Below are positions 47,451 through 59,942 of a DNA stretch of 64,000 nt, one piece after another; positions within the stretch are counted from its first letter, which is position 1, and every line of letters starts with the position of its first letter. Made by a program: the position numbers and the translations under genes. The stretch comes from Cryptomeria japonica (lineage: Eukaryota > Streptophyta > Pinopsida > Cupressales > Cupressaceae). The notes under the pieces are model-generated. The model was not told the origin of the DNA, did not search any database, and saw only the letters and a program-made list of their open reading frames with translations. The stretch covers positions 762,235,648-762,299,647 of the forward strand of contig NC_081414.1 in assembly GCF_030272615.1 (NCBI RefSeq), written 5' to 3'.

Positions 47451-47958
47451 TGTTAGTGTAAATAATTAATCATCATTGATATTATTACACCTTACTTAAC
47501 TTTACTAAGGAAATGTATTTCATAGTAGTTTGGGTATGAGACACATGGGTGTTTGTGCCACATTGGGACAGTGTGTGTAGGATAATTTCCACCTTTTATG
47601 GTGTTGATCTTGTTACTACTCTATCATATCCACTTATTGTGGAGTGATAATTCCACCTTCGGTGGGTGATCCACCTCATGTGAAATATTTTATTGTTTTT
47701 CTTACCTACCACACCTATTTCCTACCTACCCTTGTTTCTTATTGAGCCACATGTCATGTTTGTGTGCTCACATATCCCTAGCCTTGCCTATATAAGTAGG
47801 CTCATCTACATTGTTTGTATGAGAAATCATTGAACATCTTGTAATGATCCAATTGGTCATATTTTTCATCTTGATAGAATACTATTTGTTCCTATCATCT
47901 ATTTTGTTCTCTCTTATTTGTACTTTCCATTTCCTCTAGATCTTGGCAAAATCACACA
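47451..47958 (+). repeat. 3' LTR of copia-type element
   Basis: TGTTAGTG...ATCACACA, homologous to 44810-45316, with a TATA box at 47789-47795. Confidence 0.9.
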
Positions 47959-48474
47959 CTTATAAATCTGGATTTAATTATATTAATAATTAACTTTAAA
48001 TTTACATAATTAATTATTACTTAAAATTAATTAAGAAGAATAATATTTAACTTCAAATTTTATTTATTTATTTTTCATTTAATCTATTTTTTAACTATAA
48101 AATAAATCATGAAATTATTAACTTAATATAAATATAATTCAAAGAAAATATAAAGTAAATTTTAACTAAAATTATACACTAATTTTTAATTGTAAAAGAG
48201 ACTAAATTTATGCTTAAAATAGGGGAGTGACTTGTATGCACAAAGCAGGGGTTGTTGCTTGAGCACTAGAGCACTATATACATTAGCTATCTATTCTCCA
48301 TACAAAACAACATCTAATTGAAAACATAAAATCTACAAATCATAATGGATTTTTACATGATTTTGATTGGTTTGATCCTATCAATCTACTATCTCAACGC
48401 TATAAAAATGCGAAAAAACATTGAAAATAGTTGTGTTTGTATGGAGAATTACATTGCATATAGAATGCCTCTCT
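47959..48474. other. No recognised gene
   Basis: AT-rich flank of the copia-type element. Confidence 0.4.
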
Positions 48475-50605
48475 TATTTTCTTTAAATTTTATTTTTATA
48501 ATATTTATATTATTTTTTAAAAGAACATATACAACTTTATATGTGTGTATGTATATATGGACAATATTATTCATTATTTTTAGAAGATAAATAATATAGT
48601 AACTTATTAAAGAGAAGACATATATATCTATAGATTTATAATCTGGATGAAATACAAAAAGCATAACAATTTTTCAATAAATAAAAGATAGATTCATTTG
48701 TAGATATATCTCCTCTACTAAAAAGAGAAGAGTTTTGGCCTATTTTGAATGCAATAAAATGTTGATTCTTCTTTGTTCTGCCTTAGCTCCAATCCTTTAG
48801 CCAAATCTCGCACCTTCTATTGGAATGAGCATCAAATCTTATATCTACAACACCAACTACTCTCCACACACACACACAAAGTTGAAATACGAATTTCATT
48901 TGTTTTCCTTTCTCATAAGAAGTTATTTTACTATATAGGGTGAGGTTATGCATTGGGTTAGTTAAGATCATGACAAATGTACCCATCTTATAACATGAGA
49001 CAACCAATATTAGACAAGAGATAAAATCTTATTACGACAACTAACATCTCTAGAAGATTCCTACTACTTTTAGTAATTTTATCAACTTTCCTTTTATTTG
49101 TAGAAACCCAAATTGACTCTTTCAAGGCACTTTTAAAGTTTATATATACCTATAAATTTAAATATAGGCATAAAAATGTGAGCCCCACTCATTCCTTTAC
49201 CACTATAGGATCTCATTTTTACATAAACATTAGTAAAAATAGTATTTTATGACATCAAAATCACCCATCTAAGCTCAAATCTGAATTTTGGCCTTAAATG
49301 AATCCAACTCATATCTCATAACTACTTAACTAAATTGTTTAATCTATTTCACATGCGAAATTTAAACTATTATTATTATTATTATTATTATTTTTATAAT
49401 GTTTATATTATTTATGTTTTTTAAATATACAACTTTATATGTGTGTATGTATATATGGACTATATTATTAATCATTTTTAGAAGATAAATAATATAGTAA
49501 CTTATTAAAAAAATTTCTAGAATTATATTTGAAAAAAGCAATAACATATTTTTTTTTTATTTCACCTTTAAATTAAAAAGAAAATAGTAGTCCAAGGGGT
49601 TGAGCTTAACTGGTTAAAACATTGGGTTCTCACTATGGAGACTCAAGTTCAATTCCCAATAGGGACATCTAAAGTGGAATTCTAAGTTGTGACTCTTATC
49701 GCTATTAAGTAGAAAAAAAGGACTATTAAATTTTATTCTTTTACATTTAGAACATTAAAATAAATCATTAATCTTACCAAAAGAAAGAGTAATTAATTTT
49801 CTTTAAAATAAATAAAATAAAAAGTTATTTTAAAAAATTATAGTATTTATTTTATTTCTAAAGTTAAATTGTTGGAAAAAGAAAAGAAAAAATAGTTTAC
49901 TAAGAAACCTTTAAAAGAAAGCATTGTGAATCAATTAAATATTTCAAAGGTGGGATGTGACATTCCTTGAATGCAATAAAATTGATTCTTCTTTGTTCTA
50001 CCTTAGCTCCAATCCTTTAGCCAAATCTAGTGCCTTCTATTGGAATGACCATCAAATATAGATCTCCAAGACCAACTAATCTCCACACACACACAGAGTT
50101 GCAAAATGAATGTCATTTGTTTTCCCTTCTCATAAGATCATCTTTTACTATATAGGGTGAGGTTATGCTTTAGGTTAGTTAAGATCATGACAAATGTCCC
50201 CATCTTATAACATGAGACAACCAATATTAGAGAAGAGATAAAATCTTATCAAGACAACTAACATTTCTAGAAGATTCCTACTACTTTTAGTAATTTAATC
50301 ATGTGAACAACTTTCCTTTTATTTGTGGAAACTCAAATTGAATATTTCAAGGCACTTTTGAAGTTTCTAGATACCTCTTAAATGAAATATAGACATAAAA
50401 ATGTGAGTCCCACTCATTCCTTTACCACTATTGGAGCTCATTTTTACATAACATTAACAGAAATAGTATTTCATGACATCAAAATCACCCATTTGAGCCA
50501 AAATCTGAATTTTGACCTTAAATTAATCCAACTCATATCTCATAACTACTTAATTAAATTTTTAAATCTATTTCTCATGAGTAATTTAAACTATTATTAT
50601 TATTA
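48475..50605. repeat. Tandem duplication of a ~0.9-1.2-kb non-coding unit
   Basis: Two sub-blocks recur in the same order. Block 1 is at 48475-48598 and 49385-49505 (ACTTTATATGTGTGTATGTA and its surroundings). Block 2 is at 48745-49372 and 49967-50602 (from TGAATGCAATAAAA through CTCCACACACACAC to a CTATTATTATTATT microsatellite). The second unit is longer because of a SINE and AT-rich filler between its blocks. No coding signal. Confidence 0.85.
49587..49730 (+). mobile_element. tRNA-derived SINE
   Basis: The segment has RNA polymerase III promoter boxes. An A-box-like GAGCTTAACTGG at 49602-49613 is followed by a B box, GTTCAATTC, at 49647-49655 that fits GWTCRANNC. Their spacing is like that in tRNA genes. 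The body continues to an A-rich end (AGAAAAAAAGG near 49710). It is absent from the equivalent place in the first tandem unit. It is not a tRNA gene, because no cloverleaf with acceptor pairing is visible. Confidence 0.65.
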
Positions 50606-51540
50606 TTTCACTTTCTTAAACTCAATTTTTGTTCTAATATGAATGAGCTTGATATTGTTATAATAATGTTGGTTAACAGATTTGTCCCTTTCTTCAGATT
50701 ATAATGTTTTCTTTCTTTGAATAATCATATGACTCTTGTACACCCCTTTATGAAAGGAAACAAATAAACCAACAATTGGATGAATCAACTAAAAATCCAT
50801 CCTCTACATTAGAGGGCAGCGATTCATATGATTTGCAATGAATTTTATGCAGAAAAATTTGAAATGAAGACACTTTTAAATAGAAAGAATGGAAAGGCTT
50901 TAGCATTCATCTATCAACACAAAGGAATGCTTTTAAAATAAAATGGAAAGAATATTCAGAAGATCAAATAAGAGCTCACAGACTCCGATTTTCACACATG
51001 TTCATTTCATAAATTCAGAGCAAAAGAAAATGCATAGCAGTATGAACTCTAATCGATTCTCTCTCATGCCTCATAGGACAAGGGGGATCCACACAATTCA
51101 ATCCACAATGAATCTACATGCAAATAATGGTAACAATGAATTCAGAAAACATAGGAATAATTGATAACAAAATGATATCATGCACATTAGCTGATTTCTC
51201 AAGAAAGATCACTAATCCTTAAACACACATATTCAAAGACTACACACCATAACATTTCATTACTAAACTAGTCATTCCAGATTTAAGAAATTCATAGAGA
51301 AACAGATAGTGTTTTCTCCTTAAAAATTCATAATTTTTTTGACCTTAACATAAACTAACTTCCTAGCTTAAATAGCTTCTAGGCTTAAATAGCTTCCAGG
51401 CTCATAGTTTGTTACATCATCATTAAAACTTTACTTTAACCAGAGATTAAAGAAACTATTTGTTAAGAATGAGAGAAACTAAAATAAATAGCCACATAAA
51501 GGCTCACAACTCATCCCCTAATTAATCATGACTCCACCGT
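50606..51540. other. No recognised gene
   Basis: AT-rich. One open frame (50943-51164) has no motif. Three short repeats of a TTAAATAGCTTC phrase lie at about 51365-51405. Confidence 0.35.
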
Positions 51541-51599
51541 AGCAGAGGAAGCCACTGGTCTATCCTCCTTTTCCATAGAATTGTGCATGCCATGCCACT

Positions 51600-54500
51600 C
51601 TAAATTTGTCGCCGTGAAGTTCAGGATGAATTAAAAGTAGGGGAGTCCAATATATTGGATCCGTTGCTTCCAAACCTCCTTGTCCATATTCACTTGTGTC
51701 ACCCTTACCTTGTGCACTTCCAGATGATCGAAACAAACCACAAGCATTGACTCAATCCTGGCGACTTTTGAGAAGTCATTCGTAGTCAAGGACTTTGTCT
51801 TTTGAATGAGCTGCATCCTTTCTTGGAAGATTTTTGTCATCTTTGTGGTAGCCTCAATTGTCTTAGCATCATCTTTCATAAGATGGATGTCAATGCATTT
51901 GAGATCCTTTTGCATTGTATTAATTAAATATGTCAATCCTTTTAGCAGTTTAGTGGATTCTTCGTGTCCCTGTTTGATAACTGAATTATGCCACTCCACA
52001 TTTGTCCTTCACACATATAATACATTATCATCCAGGCTTTCCATGGGTTTTTCAGCCAAGAACTTCATCACTCCATATTTTTGTATATCATTCATCTGTG
52101 CAAGAACTGGCACCCATTTGGTCCTTTCTTTCTCCCTAGCAATGACCTCTAATTATACTTCTTTTCTCATAGTCACAACACCCTCATATACTTTCACCAG
52201 ACTGACAATATAGTTTGAACCTTGCTGAATTATAAGATCCAACCATTTACTGAACATCTTCGTGACCATTCTATTTCTTTCGACTTGATCCAACATCTTT
52301 TGATTTGTTGGAGATTTGGAATCAAATGATACTGCCACCTGTGACAAGGGTTGAGGATTTAGATGATGAATGGCATTGATGTACTCAGCCATTTGAGTGA
52401 TGATTATTTTCTTCAACTCCCTTTTATCCTTCTCGTCCTTCCATGTTCTAGAAATCATTCTCTTTGTGGAAGACTCCAAATGTTGAACATCAATGGCTCA
52501 CGAAGAAACCCCCAGATCAGTATTTCAACTATGAAGTCATCCTCGGTAGCCTTGTCTTCATCTCTATCTAGAATAGGCTTATCTATTTTGGTCATCCAAT
52601 GACCTATTGCTTCAACCACCTCAAGCGTTGTCTGTGTCTTGAGTCTTTTTGGCTTGGATACCTTTATAAGACACTTGCTGACCATGTCTTCTATAGGGAT
52701 TGTAATTGGAACTACACTTCATTTCTTCCCAATAGCAACTTCCAACCATCGTGGTGTGTTTGCAGGTTCTTTGGGTGGAGGAGTTGTCTGAGTATCTGGT
52801 GAATTGACAATAACCAGAGTGTTCATGGGATCCAATTCAATATCTGTTTCTTGACCTATATCCATTTCCTACACTGTAGGCTCACCTAAATCTTGTTGTT
52901 CCATTATTACTTCTACCTCTACACTAAGATCCAGATCCACGATAATCTGGCTCAATATTGTCTTTTTACTCTTTTTCTTTCTCCTTGACCATGTTAGTCG
53001 AGTTTCTATAGAACCTAATGGTGACTTTTTTTATCTCCTAGGTTGGATTTTTTCAACACTTGGCTTTGAACCACCTGCAACATCAACAATTTCATTAGTG
53101 GAAGAAATAAGAAGCTAAGTCACAATATGTGAATCAACTCTTAGTTCATGGGATGATATGAGCGATTCTTTCTTAAATTTTTGGTCTCTCAACCACTTTT
53201 GAGTTCTCCTAACAACATTGAAAGTTTTAGCTTGAGCATTATCATCTTCCTTTTTATTCCAGTCAATCTTAGGGATTGGCTTTTCTTGAACTTCCTTGTT
53301 GAATTCAAGATCCAAAATATCTTCCCCTATTTCCTCCTGAACTTTGGATACATTGATAGGACGCTTCATGGTGATTATCTGCTGTAGAGTAAATCTTGAC
53401 CATAGTCTCCTTCTTACCTCATATTCATCACTCCAATTCTCCCAGTAATCTTCCAATTGGGGTTCATGATGGAAGTGGTCATCCATATTTAGATTTTCCA
53501 CGGTATAACCTCTACTATCAAACCTACATCTAGCAACATAGGGCTGCAGGTTCATTCTCTTAAATTCCAATTCCAAATTTAAAGCATCAGATATTGACTT
53601 ATAGCTATAGTATCCAAGTTCAATAGGAAAGGCAACTCTAGATTCACCTTTTGCCCCCAACCTTTTATCAATATGAGCTAGTTGTCTGCACACGTCTATG
53701 AGTACATAGCTATCAAAGGCATACCTTGGTATCTTGAATGGTTCACCTTCGAAACCACCTACTCAAAGATACGTGAACCTAGGAAATTGAATGAATAAGT
53801 TGTTGTATATACTTATTAACTCCATTGCTTCAACTGACATCCTCTTGTTAACATCACCCTGTAGTTCAAAAGAAAGTCTCCCTGCGAAGACACCATTCCA
53901 TCTAGCAATATGTTCTACATGTTTCTACTGCTACAACAAAGGGTAGTAATCATAAACCTTCATGTCATCTACCCATGGTTCATTGAGAAAACCAAGCCAA
54001 TCTCTAGTACAAGCTAGTATGTAGAAAAGATAAGAGGACATATAAAAACTAGACATACCCACAAAGTTATTCAAACCTTTATGGAGTCTCTCTGCAATTA
54101 CCTGGGCCCAATCAAGATATTTATCACCGGATAACAACACCTAAATGTAAAAATGCATCCAATCTTCCTAGTAAAAGGAGTGTGAGTTCCCTTTTAGCCT
54201 ATTCAGTACCATAACAATGTCTCGTACTTCTATGATGAAGTGCTCTCTAGTTAGGGGCTTTGGCAACCATGGCCCTCCTTTTTGAACTCTAAGGAGCCAG
54301 TTTCTTGCAATTACACTCCTATACATACTCTTTTTCTCTAAGAAGAAGGCATATGAGGTCCCAATAGATCAATCCTCATATGATTCCTTATGTGGAATTC
54401 CCATCGCCACCATTATTGTTTCCCTGTTGATACCAACTAGCAACTCACCATTACTGGTTCTTATGCATCTATTCTCTGCATCATACCTATTCATGTAAGA

Positions 54501-54780
54501 TATCACCAAATCTAGACATGGTGCGGCAAGTGGAAATGCAACAGCTTCAACGAGACCATTTTTCACTATTTTCTCCATCATTGAACTAGCTTGAGGGTTC
54601 TTGGTTCTTTCTAGGAAATCCTCTAGATTGGTGTGACCAAGGAAGTATCATCTAGCTCTGGTAATATGCTCACTAAACATGAAGTTTGGCCAAGCTTCGG
54701 CAATACCAGCCTCATACTGCCTATCTATACTTTTAATCAAGCAATTCTAAAATAGGATAGAATTCTACTCCAACCAGCTG
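51600..54780 (-). pseudogene. Long degraded gene of unknown family (about 1,000 codons), possibly plant-mobile-domain-like
   Basis: One reverse-strand frame stays coding-like from about 54780 to 52455 (open pieces 54581-54369, 54140-53931, 53693-53115 and 52685-52455). After a single frameshift near 52470 it continues to 51631. About a dozen stops interrupt it, many where TGG or CAG is expected. The N-terminal part has NGLVEAVAFPLAAP, then SNGELLVGINRETI and AMGIPHKES, a pattern like the EMTxTLxDVxxLxGLP strand of plant mobile domains. The middle is acidic, and the C-terminus (51999-51631) is a coiled coil. A GT-type donor near 54860 hints at an upstream exon. It could be a host-derived gene or a retroelement accessory ORF. 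I cannot name it. Confidence 0.5.
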
Positions 54781-56462
54781 AATATTTTCTTCCTATACTG
54801 ATAAATCCTCAAAACTAAAGAAATACAACATAGGGGAATCATCTGAACTTACCCGTTACCATCATGAATCTCGAAACCTTCTCAAGAAAGTAGAGCTGAG
54901 TTTACCTTTGACGCCTCCAATTTGCTCAATTATAGCAACTGCAACCCTTACAAATTATGGAAATGAATTCATATATCCCCTTTAAATAGATGGGAAAATA
55001 CCAAGAAAACCACACATGCTTCATAATGATTTACTTAAGCATGTGAAGTAACAATGAAATGATTGAAAATATGACACGTTCTTAATTGTCCATCACTTCC
55101 ACACAAATAGTTAATGTTCTCATGATTACTTTCAAAATTTAGAATTTTAAACTGTTAGATGCCAGGAATATTCCTTCTTGCCATGCCGCTTTCACTATTA
55201 ACAAAGTCTTAAAATCCTCTTTGAAGTGAACCTTATGAAACTTGAACCATCTTACAAAGCATTCACTAGTTCAAGTTCATTTAGGATGAACAACAATGCA
55301 CTACTGGGTCAAAACAATACCGAGAATGAGCAATAACCATGACAAACAAGCAAGAACTTTGAACCTTTGATCCATTGAACCGAAAAGACAATTGGTTCAA
55401 GGTTCAAGTTCAAAGCCAACTTAAAACATATTGATACCTGCTCATTAAGCAACATTACATATCTGCGACTCACAAAAAGAATTTTTAAACCTTGAACCAA
55501 AAAGGTTCATGGGTTCAAAGTTCAAAATACATAACAATAACGAGCTTTCTTTAGTGGAGATAAAGGCCACTAAAGATAGTTTCCTAAAACGCGGCTTGAA
55601 CCTTAAACCTATTGAATTGTTTTTAAATGTTTAATGGCTTTGGTTCAAAATGAAAAGGTACAAAAGACCTGAAAGAAATAAAGACACCATAAGGCAACCC
55701 ACAAGCTTGAACATTCTAAATGAAAAATTGTGGGGGTTGCTAACAAATAATTAAAGAAATATTCCACACATTAGTTTATATAAATTATCTCAACTAAATG
55801 TAAAAAATCAATTATCCTATGACAAAGTGGTTGTAACTCTTTTATCTACTATCCAAATCCAGCCTCACAATGACAAATAAAAATTACTATCTATTTTAAA
55901 GGCACCTTCCCTCAAGAGATACAAAACACGTAAATAATAGAATGTTTATGTGTAGCAACCCAAAGGAGACATCAAAGCCTTAGGTGAGCTCCAACAAGAG
56001 AGGCACCAAAATCACAAGAGTTAAGAAGAACCAACCCCTAAATCAACTAAAATGAATAAATTGAAATAATTTTGAATGATAGACAATTTAGTAATTAAGT
56101 TTTATGACACATAATTCTGCTTTGTCATTTCAATTTTTTATGATGTACACCCTATTTTGCATCACATTCACCACCTATGTATTGAAAGAAATATATTATA
56201 ATGCTCAAACATATTAACAAACTCATTGCAAACAATTTCTATTACAGATAACATCTATCAATTCTTTGTATCTTACAAGATAACAATGATCTTCTCTAAA
56301 TACTTGTTTGCAAATTTAGACATAATCCTCATGTTGACCTATATGACATAAAAATATCAGAAAAACTTTCTCATGTCAAACTATAATAGATTAGACTTAT
56401 TATTATATAATTGGACTCAAAATAATTAAAATTAAAATTAGGAACTAGTTGTTATAAATATT
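54781..56462. other. No gene; GTTCAA-rich stretch at 55200-55640
   Basis: Apart from possible upstream exon sequence near 54850-54950, no coding signal is seen. Between 55200 and 55640 the words TTGAACC, GTTCAA and AAGTTCAA recur many times on both strands, a loose short-motif cluster. Confidence 0.3.
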
Positions 56463-57604
56463 TGTTGGAAACCAAGAACACTAAGAGGAGGGGGGGTGAA
56501 TCAGTGTTCTATCAGAATGGAGAAATTTAACTTTATTAACACAAAGTATCAACCGGTAACCATAAAAGAATAATCAATAAGCAAAAATGCAATCACAAAT
56601 ATGAACGCCATAACACCATTGATTTATACATGGAAAACCTCAAAGAGGAAAAACCATGGTGGTATTGGAGACCCACAATATTAGTCCACTGATCAGATGA
56701 ATAAATATTACAATAAGGGGCCTGCATATGCAAGAAGGCCAACAACCTAGAGCACACTACTCGTCACAAAATGATTCTAACTGACTACATAAAACATAAG
56801 ACAACAATCCAAAATGAAGATTGAACTGCAAGTATAGCATCTTCCATGCCTAAGTATAGTTCTGGTTAACCTCAATACCGAAGGCCTAAAACCTCTTCCA
56901 CAAACCCAACTCGATCACCAATAATCGACCAAATCTTCTGCATAAATGATTACAACATTATTCACTCTTATACATCCTTATCCCTTATAAATATTTTCCC
57001 ATGATCTACAATGAGATCTTACATAATATATACAAACCCGAGACCTAAATAATTAGGTCAGACACCTAAAAGATAATACAATAAATTCATAACTTAAACC
57101 CATAATCAAATGATCAACCAAGTTGGCTTAGACCAAAAAAAATGTAAACCAATCCTTAAATCTCATCGGTAACGCATCAAGAACATCCTCCAACATGTTA
57201 CATAAATCAGTCCATTACCTAGATAATACCAAGACCCAATATAGGTCCCCACACACTAAAGCAATGATACCAATCAGCCAAGTCTCAAACACAATCACCA
57301 TTAGCATCTTGAATCTCTACTAGAAGCCGCACCAAAACCACTTATGCACATCATCAAAGATCTTCAACAAAGCTCTGCTGGTGAAACCCTCGCTGGTCAT
57401 AGCATCCTATCACCAGATCAAAACCAACTGACTGAACATGAATTTTAGTAGCATGAATAAGCCAATTCCACAAGCCAAGACATACCAGAGCATATCAAAT
57501 CATCATGATCTAATCCAAACATCCTACCGGGACCAATTGGATACCAGTAAACATCCAAAGTAGCTAGTGTAGTCAGTGTTGTCAGTGTTTCCATCAATGC
57601 AACA
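56463..57604 (-). repeat. 3' LTR of reverse-strand copia element
   Basis: About 1.14 kb. It reads TGTTGGAAACC at the left and ...GCAACA at the right on the forward strand. Its first ~830 bp align with 60602-61412. Confidence 0.75.
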
Positions 57605-58289
57605 CATAATCAATCCCTCCAAATTGCCAATAATCTCCCTCTTTGGCATTGATGGCAATACTAGTTGTTAAAAAAATCCAAGTACAAAGAAATGCCAAAC
57701 AAGTATCCCCTAATATAAGATAGCCAACAATCTCCCACATCATGATATGACAATGAAGTTCTAAACAAAATATCTTTGTATCAATTAACCATCCATAGAC
57801 TTGAACCAAACTCCCCCAATGGGATACAATCAATCTAAAATTTTGTTCCTCCAATAATCTCCCCCTTATACTGATATCTTTGTTAAGCTATGTATTACAC
57901 ATAAGTATCTCTCCCCTTAATGTATATAACTCCTTATGTTTGTTTTTCACATGAATATCTCTCCCCCTTTGACATCAATGCTAGAAATCTAATAAAAATA
58001 TCAAAGCAAAATCATAGACCACTGAATCGCAAGACTAATTACTCCCCCAGAGTAGTAGCATCAAAACATCAATCTAGAATAAACAATAGATCTGATAATG
58101 CATATCGAACTGATGCCAAATAGCATCACTCAATTCTCTACCAAAGGGGCTGAAAGTCCCAACTTATCTCTCAAATGCTCAAATGATTCCTCAAACCAAT
58201 CTGACTTCATTTGCTTCCACCAACTCCTTCAAAAAGTTATATTTGATATAAATATTGGATGACAATAGCAACAAAGTTATTACAGTGAA

Positions 58290-58480
58290 TAACTACTAGT
58301 ACATCACAATCCAACCTTATATCCTTCAACATATGCTTCATCCATAGAACCTGTGTACAGTTAGCAGCATCAGCAACATACTCAACTTCAGCAGTAGATC
58401 AAGAAGTACATGACTTCTCATCCCTGATCCATGAAATAAGTTTCTTTATAAGAAAGAAAGCTTCATCAGATGAGCCTATC
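58290..58480 (-). pseudogene. Copia RNase H fragment
   Basis: The reverse strand reads STAEVEYVADAANCTQVLWM, the STAEAEYxA...LWxxxLL motif of copia RNase H. It is followed by an HCNNFVAI segment where the family has CDNxSAI. Truncated, with stops. Confidence 0.7.
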
Positions 58481-58569
58481 CGATTACCTATATCTCTAAC
58501 CCAATTTGCATCAGATAATCCATGAAAATATCTAAAAATCCTGGCTACCAGAGAAAGGATTCAACATAA

Positions 58570-58764
58570 TCAATTCCTTCCTTCTAAGAATATCCATTGC
58601 AAACCAATCAAGACAAGTTCCAATAACATCCAAGACCATGTGTTGTCCATTTCTAACTGATCCAATTCCTCTTCCATAACTTTCATCCAACATTCATCCT
58701 TACATGCTTCAATAACTGATGCTAGTACAATTAAAGAAATTAAGCATACCTCAGTAGCTACCAA
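58570..58764 (-). pseudogene. Copia reverse transcriptase N-terminal fragment
   Basis: EACKDECWMKVMEEELDQLEMDNTW matches in pattern the start of copia RT (EA-x-x-D-x-W-x-x-AM-x-EE-x-x-x-L-x-x-N-x-TW). The catalytic YVDD region is absent, lost in the deletion before the RNase H piece. Confidence 0.7.
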
Positions 58765-58826
58765 CCTTCTTCTTGTCTAAATATTTGATCTTTTGAATGA
58801 TTCAACCTTTCATACCTAAAAATCTT

Positions 58827-59354
58827 CTAATTCTCTATTCCTCTTCCCAGTTCGTCAGTTACTATTGAATTTTCAGATACTATTGGAGTAACTAGTTCAA
58901 CATTTTGTTCTGATAAAGGTGCTACCGATTCAGTTATGATCATTTCCACTACCACTTCTTGCTCATAAACTCTGATTTGTCTTCTATTCATCTCATCTAC
59001 CTTGACATTAGCACTCTCCACATTTCTCTGCAATCTCTTGTTATAACATCTATATGCTTTCCTTTCATTAGAATAACCAAGAAATGTTCCTTCATCACAT
59101 CTAGGAACAAACTTGCCAATGATATCATTTCTCCTTATATGATATTTACTACAAAAGATTCCAAAGTACTTAACTGTAGCTGTGTGACCAAACCTTAACT
59201 CATAAATTGACTTACTAGTAAACCAAACTAGGTCCAAGATCAAAGATCCAACAAATCTTTTCCAGTTAACCTTCAAACTGACTTTAAAAGACCTGAAATA
59301 GGCTTTTAGACCACTACCAAGAGAAATGCAAGATTTGTCATCAATTTGCCTCAC
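58827..59354 (-). pseudogene. Copia integrase C-terminal fragment
   Basis: The block has FGIFCSKYHIRR, GKFVPRCDEGTFLGYS and KAYRCYNKRLQRNVESANV, the end of copia integrases (VFGCxxYxx...KxxxKxxxGxFLGYSxxxKAYR). It has then a Glu/Val-rich linker toward RT. The zinc HHCC and DDE core lie outside this fragment and were not seen. Confidence 0.75.
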
Positions 59355-59589
59355 CCTAAGGCGAATGCCTTAGTTACAGAATGAGTTTCCTCTTGGTGCA
59401 GGAACAATCTACTATTTCAGTTGAGTAACTAGGTTATATCCTTAAGCCAAATGAACATTTGGGACAATTGATTCTGTCAGTTGAGCCTCGGACTTCACAA
59501 CCCACTTCTTCTTATGCTCCTTCCAAGTATCATCAACCTTGTGCTTTCCCTTCTCATTAGATTTATCACTTCCTGCTAGTGGATCCTTG

Positions 59590-59912
59590 TTTCTGCAAAA
59601 TTTAACAATATGTCCCACTTTGTTCCATGCATAACATGTGACATTGTTCTTCTAAATTGCCTTATTGTAACCTTGACCATTCCTAAACCTGCATTCATCA
59701 TCCATATGTCCAAACTTTCCACATGCATGACATTTTACAATCATTCTGCAATCTTTTGTCCTATGACCCCACTTCTTACAATTTGAACATTCACCGGGAA
59801 CTGCATTATTATTCTGATTTTCTCTATTTCTACAATGCCTAGCCATATGACCAAATATATTACAAACAAATAATCTACCATTAAATTTATATGCATTGGG
59901 TTTCCTTACCAA
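59590..59912 (-). pseudogene. Copia gag nucleocapsid with four CCHC-type zinc knuckles
   Basis: On the reverse strand the segments are CNIFGHMARHC (one Cys position reads Phe), CSNCKKWGHRTKDC, CHACGKFGHMDDEC and, after a stop, CYAWNKVGHIVKFC (one Cys reads Trp). Two knuckles are intact and two have lost a Cys. They would bind packaged RNA. A serial array of four is longer than the one or two usual in copia gag. Confidence 0.8.
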
Positions 59913-59942
59913 TTTCTTTTGATTCTGGTTGACCTTCTAATC

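Larger units (their letters stand above)
44810..47958 (+). mobile_element. Copia-type LTR retrotransposon with gag only
   Basis: Two LTRs of about 507 bp in direct orientation flank 2.1 kb. A perfect 5-bp target duplication CTTAT occurs at 44805-44809 and 47959-47963. A tRNA-Met-like primer site follows the 5' LTR and an AAGGGGGGG polypurine tract precedes the 3' LTR. The interior holds a gag fragment and no protease, integrase or reverse transcriptase, so it is an internally deleted, non-autonomous copy. It belongs to the same family as the solo LTR at 28897. Confidence 0.9.

Noticed and set aside
44810-47958. Forward ORFs at 46981-47363 with hydrophobic segments, as a membrane protein
   Set aside because: They lie in the non-coding part before the polypurine tract in two overlapping frames, with no homologous pattern; hydrophobicity comes from T-rich DNA.
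49587-49730. Functional tRNA gene
   Set aside because: Only the internal promoter boxes are tRNA-like; I see no paired acceptor stem, and the body extends well beyond tRNA length.
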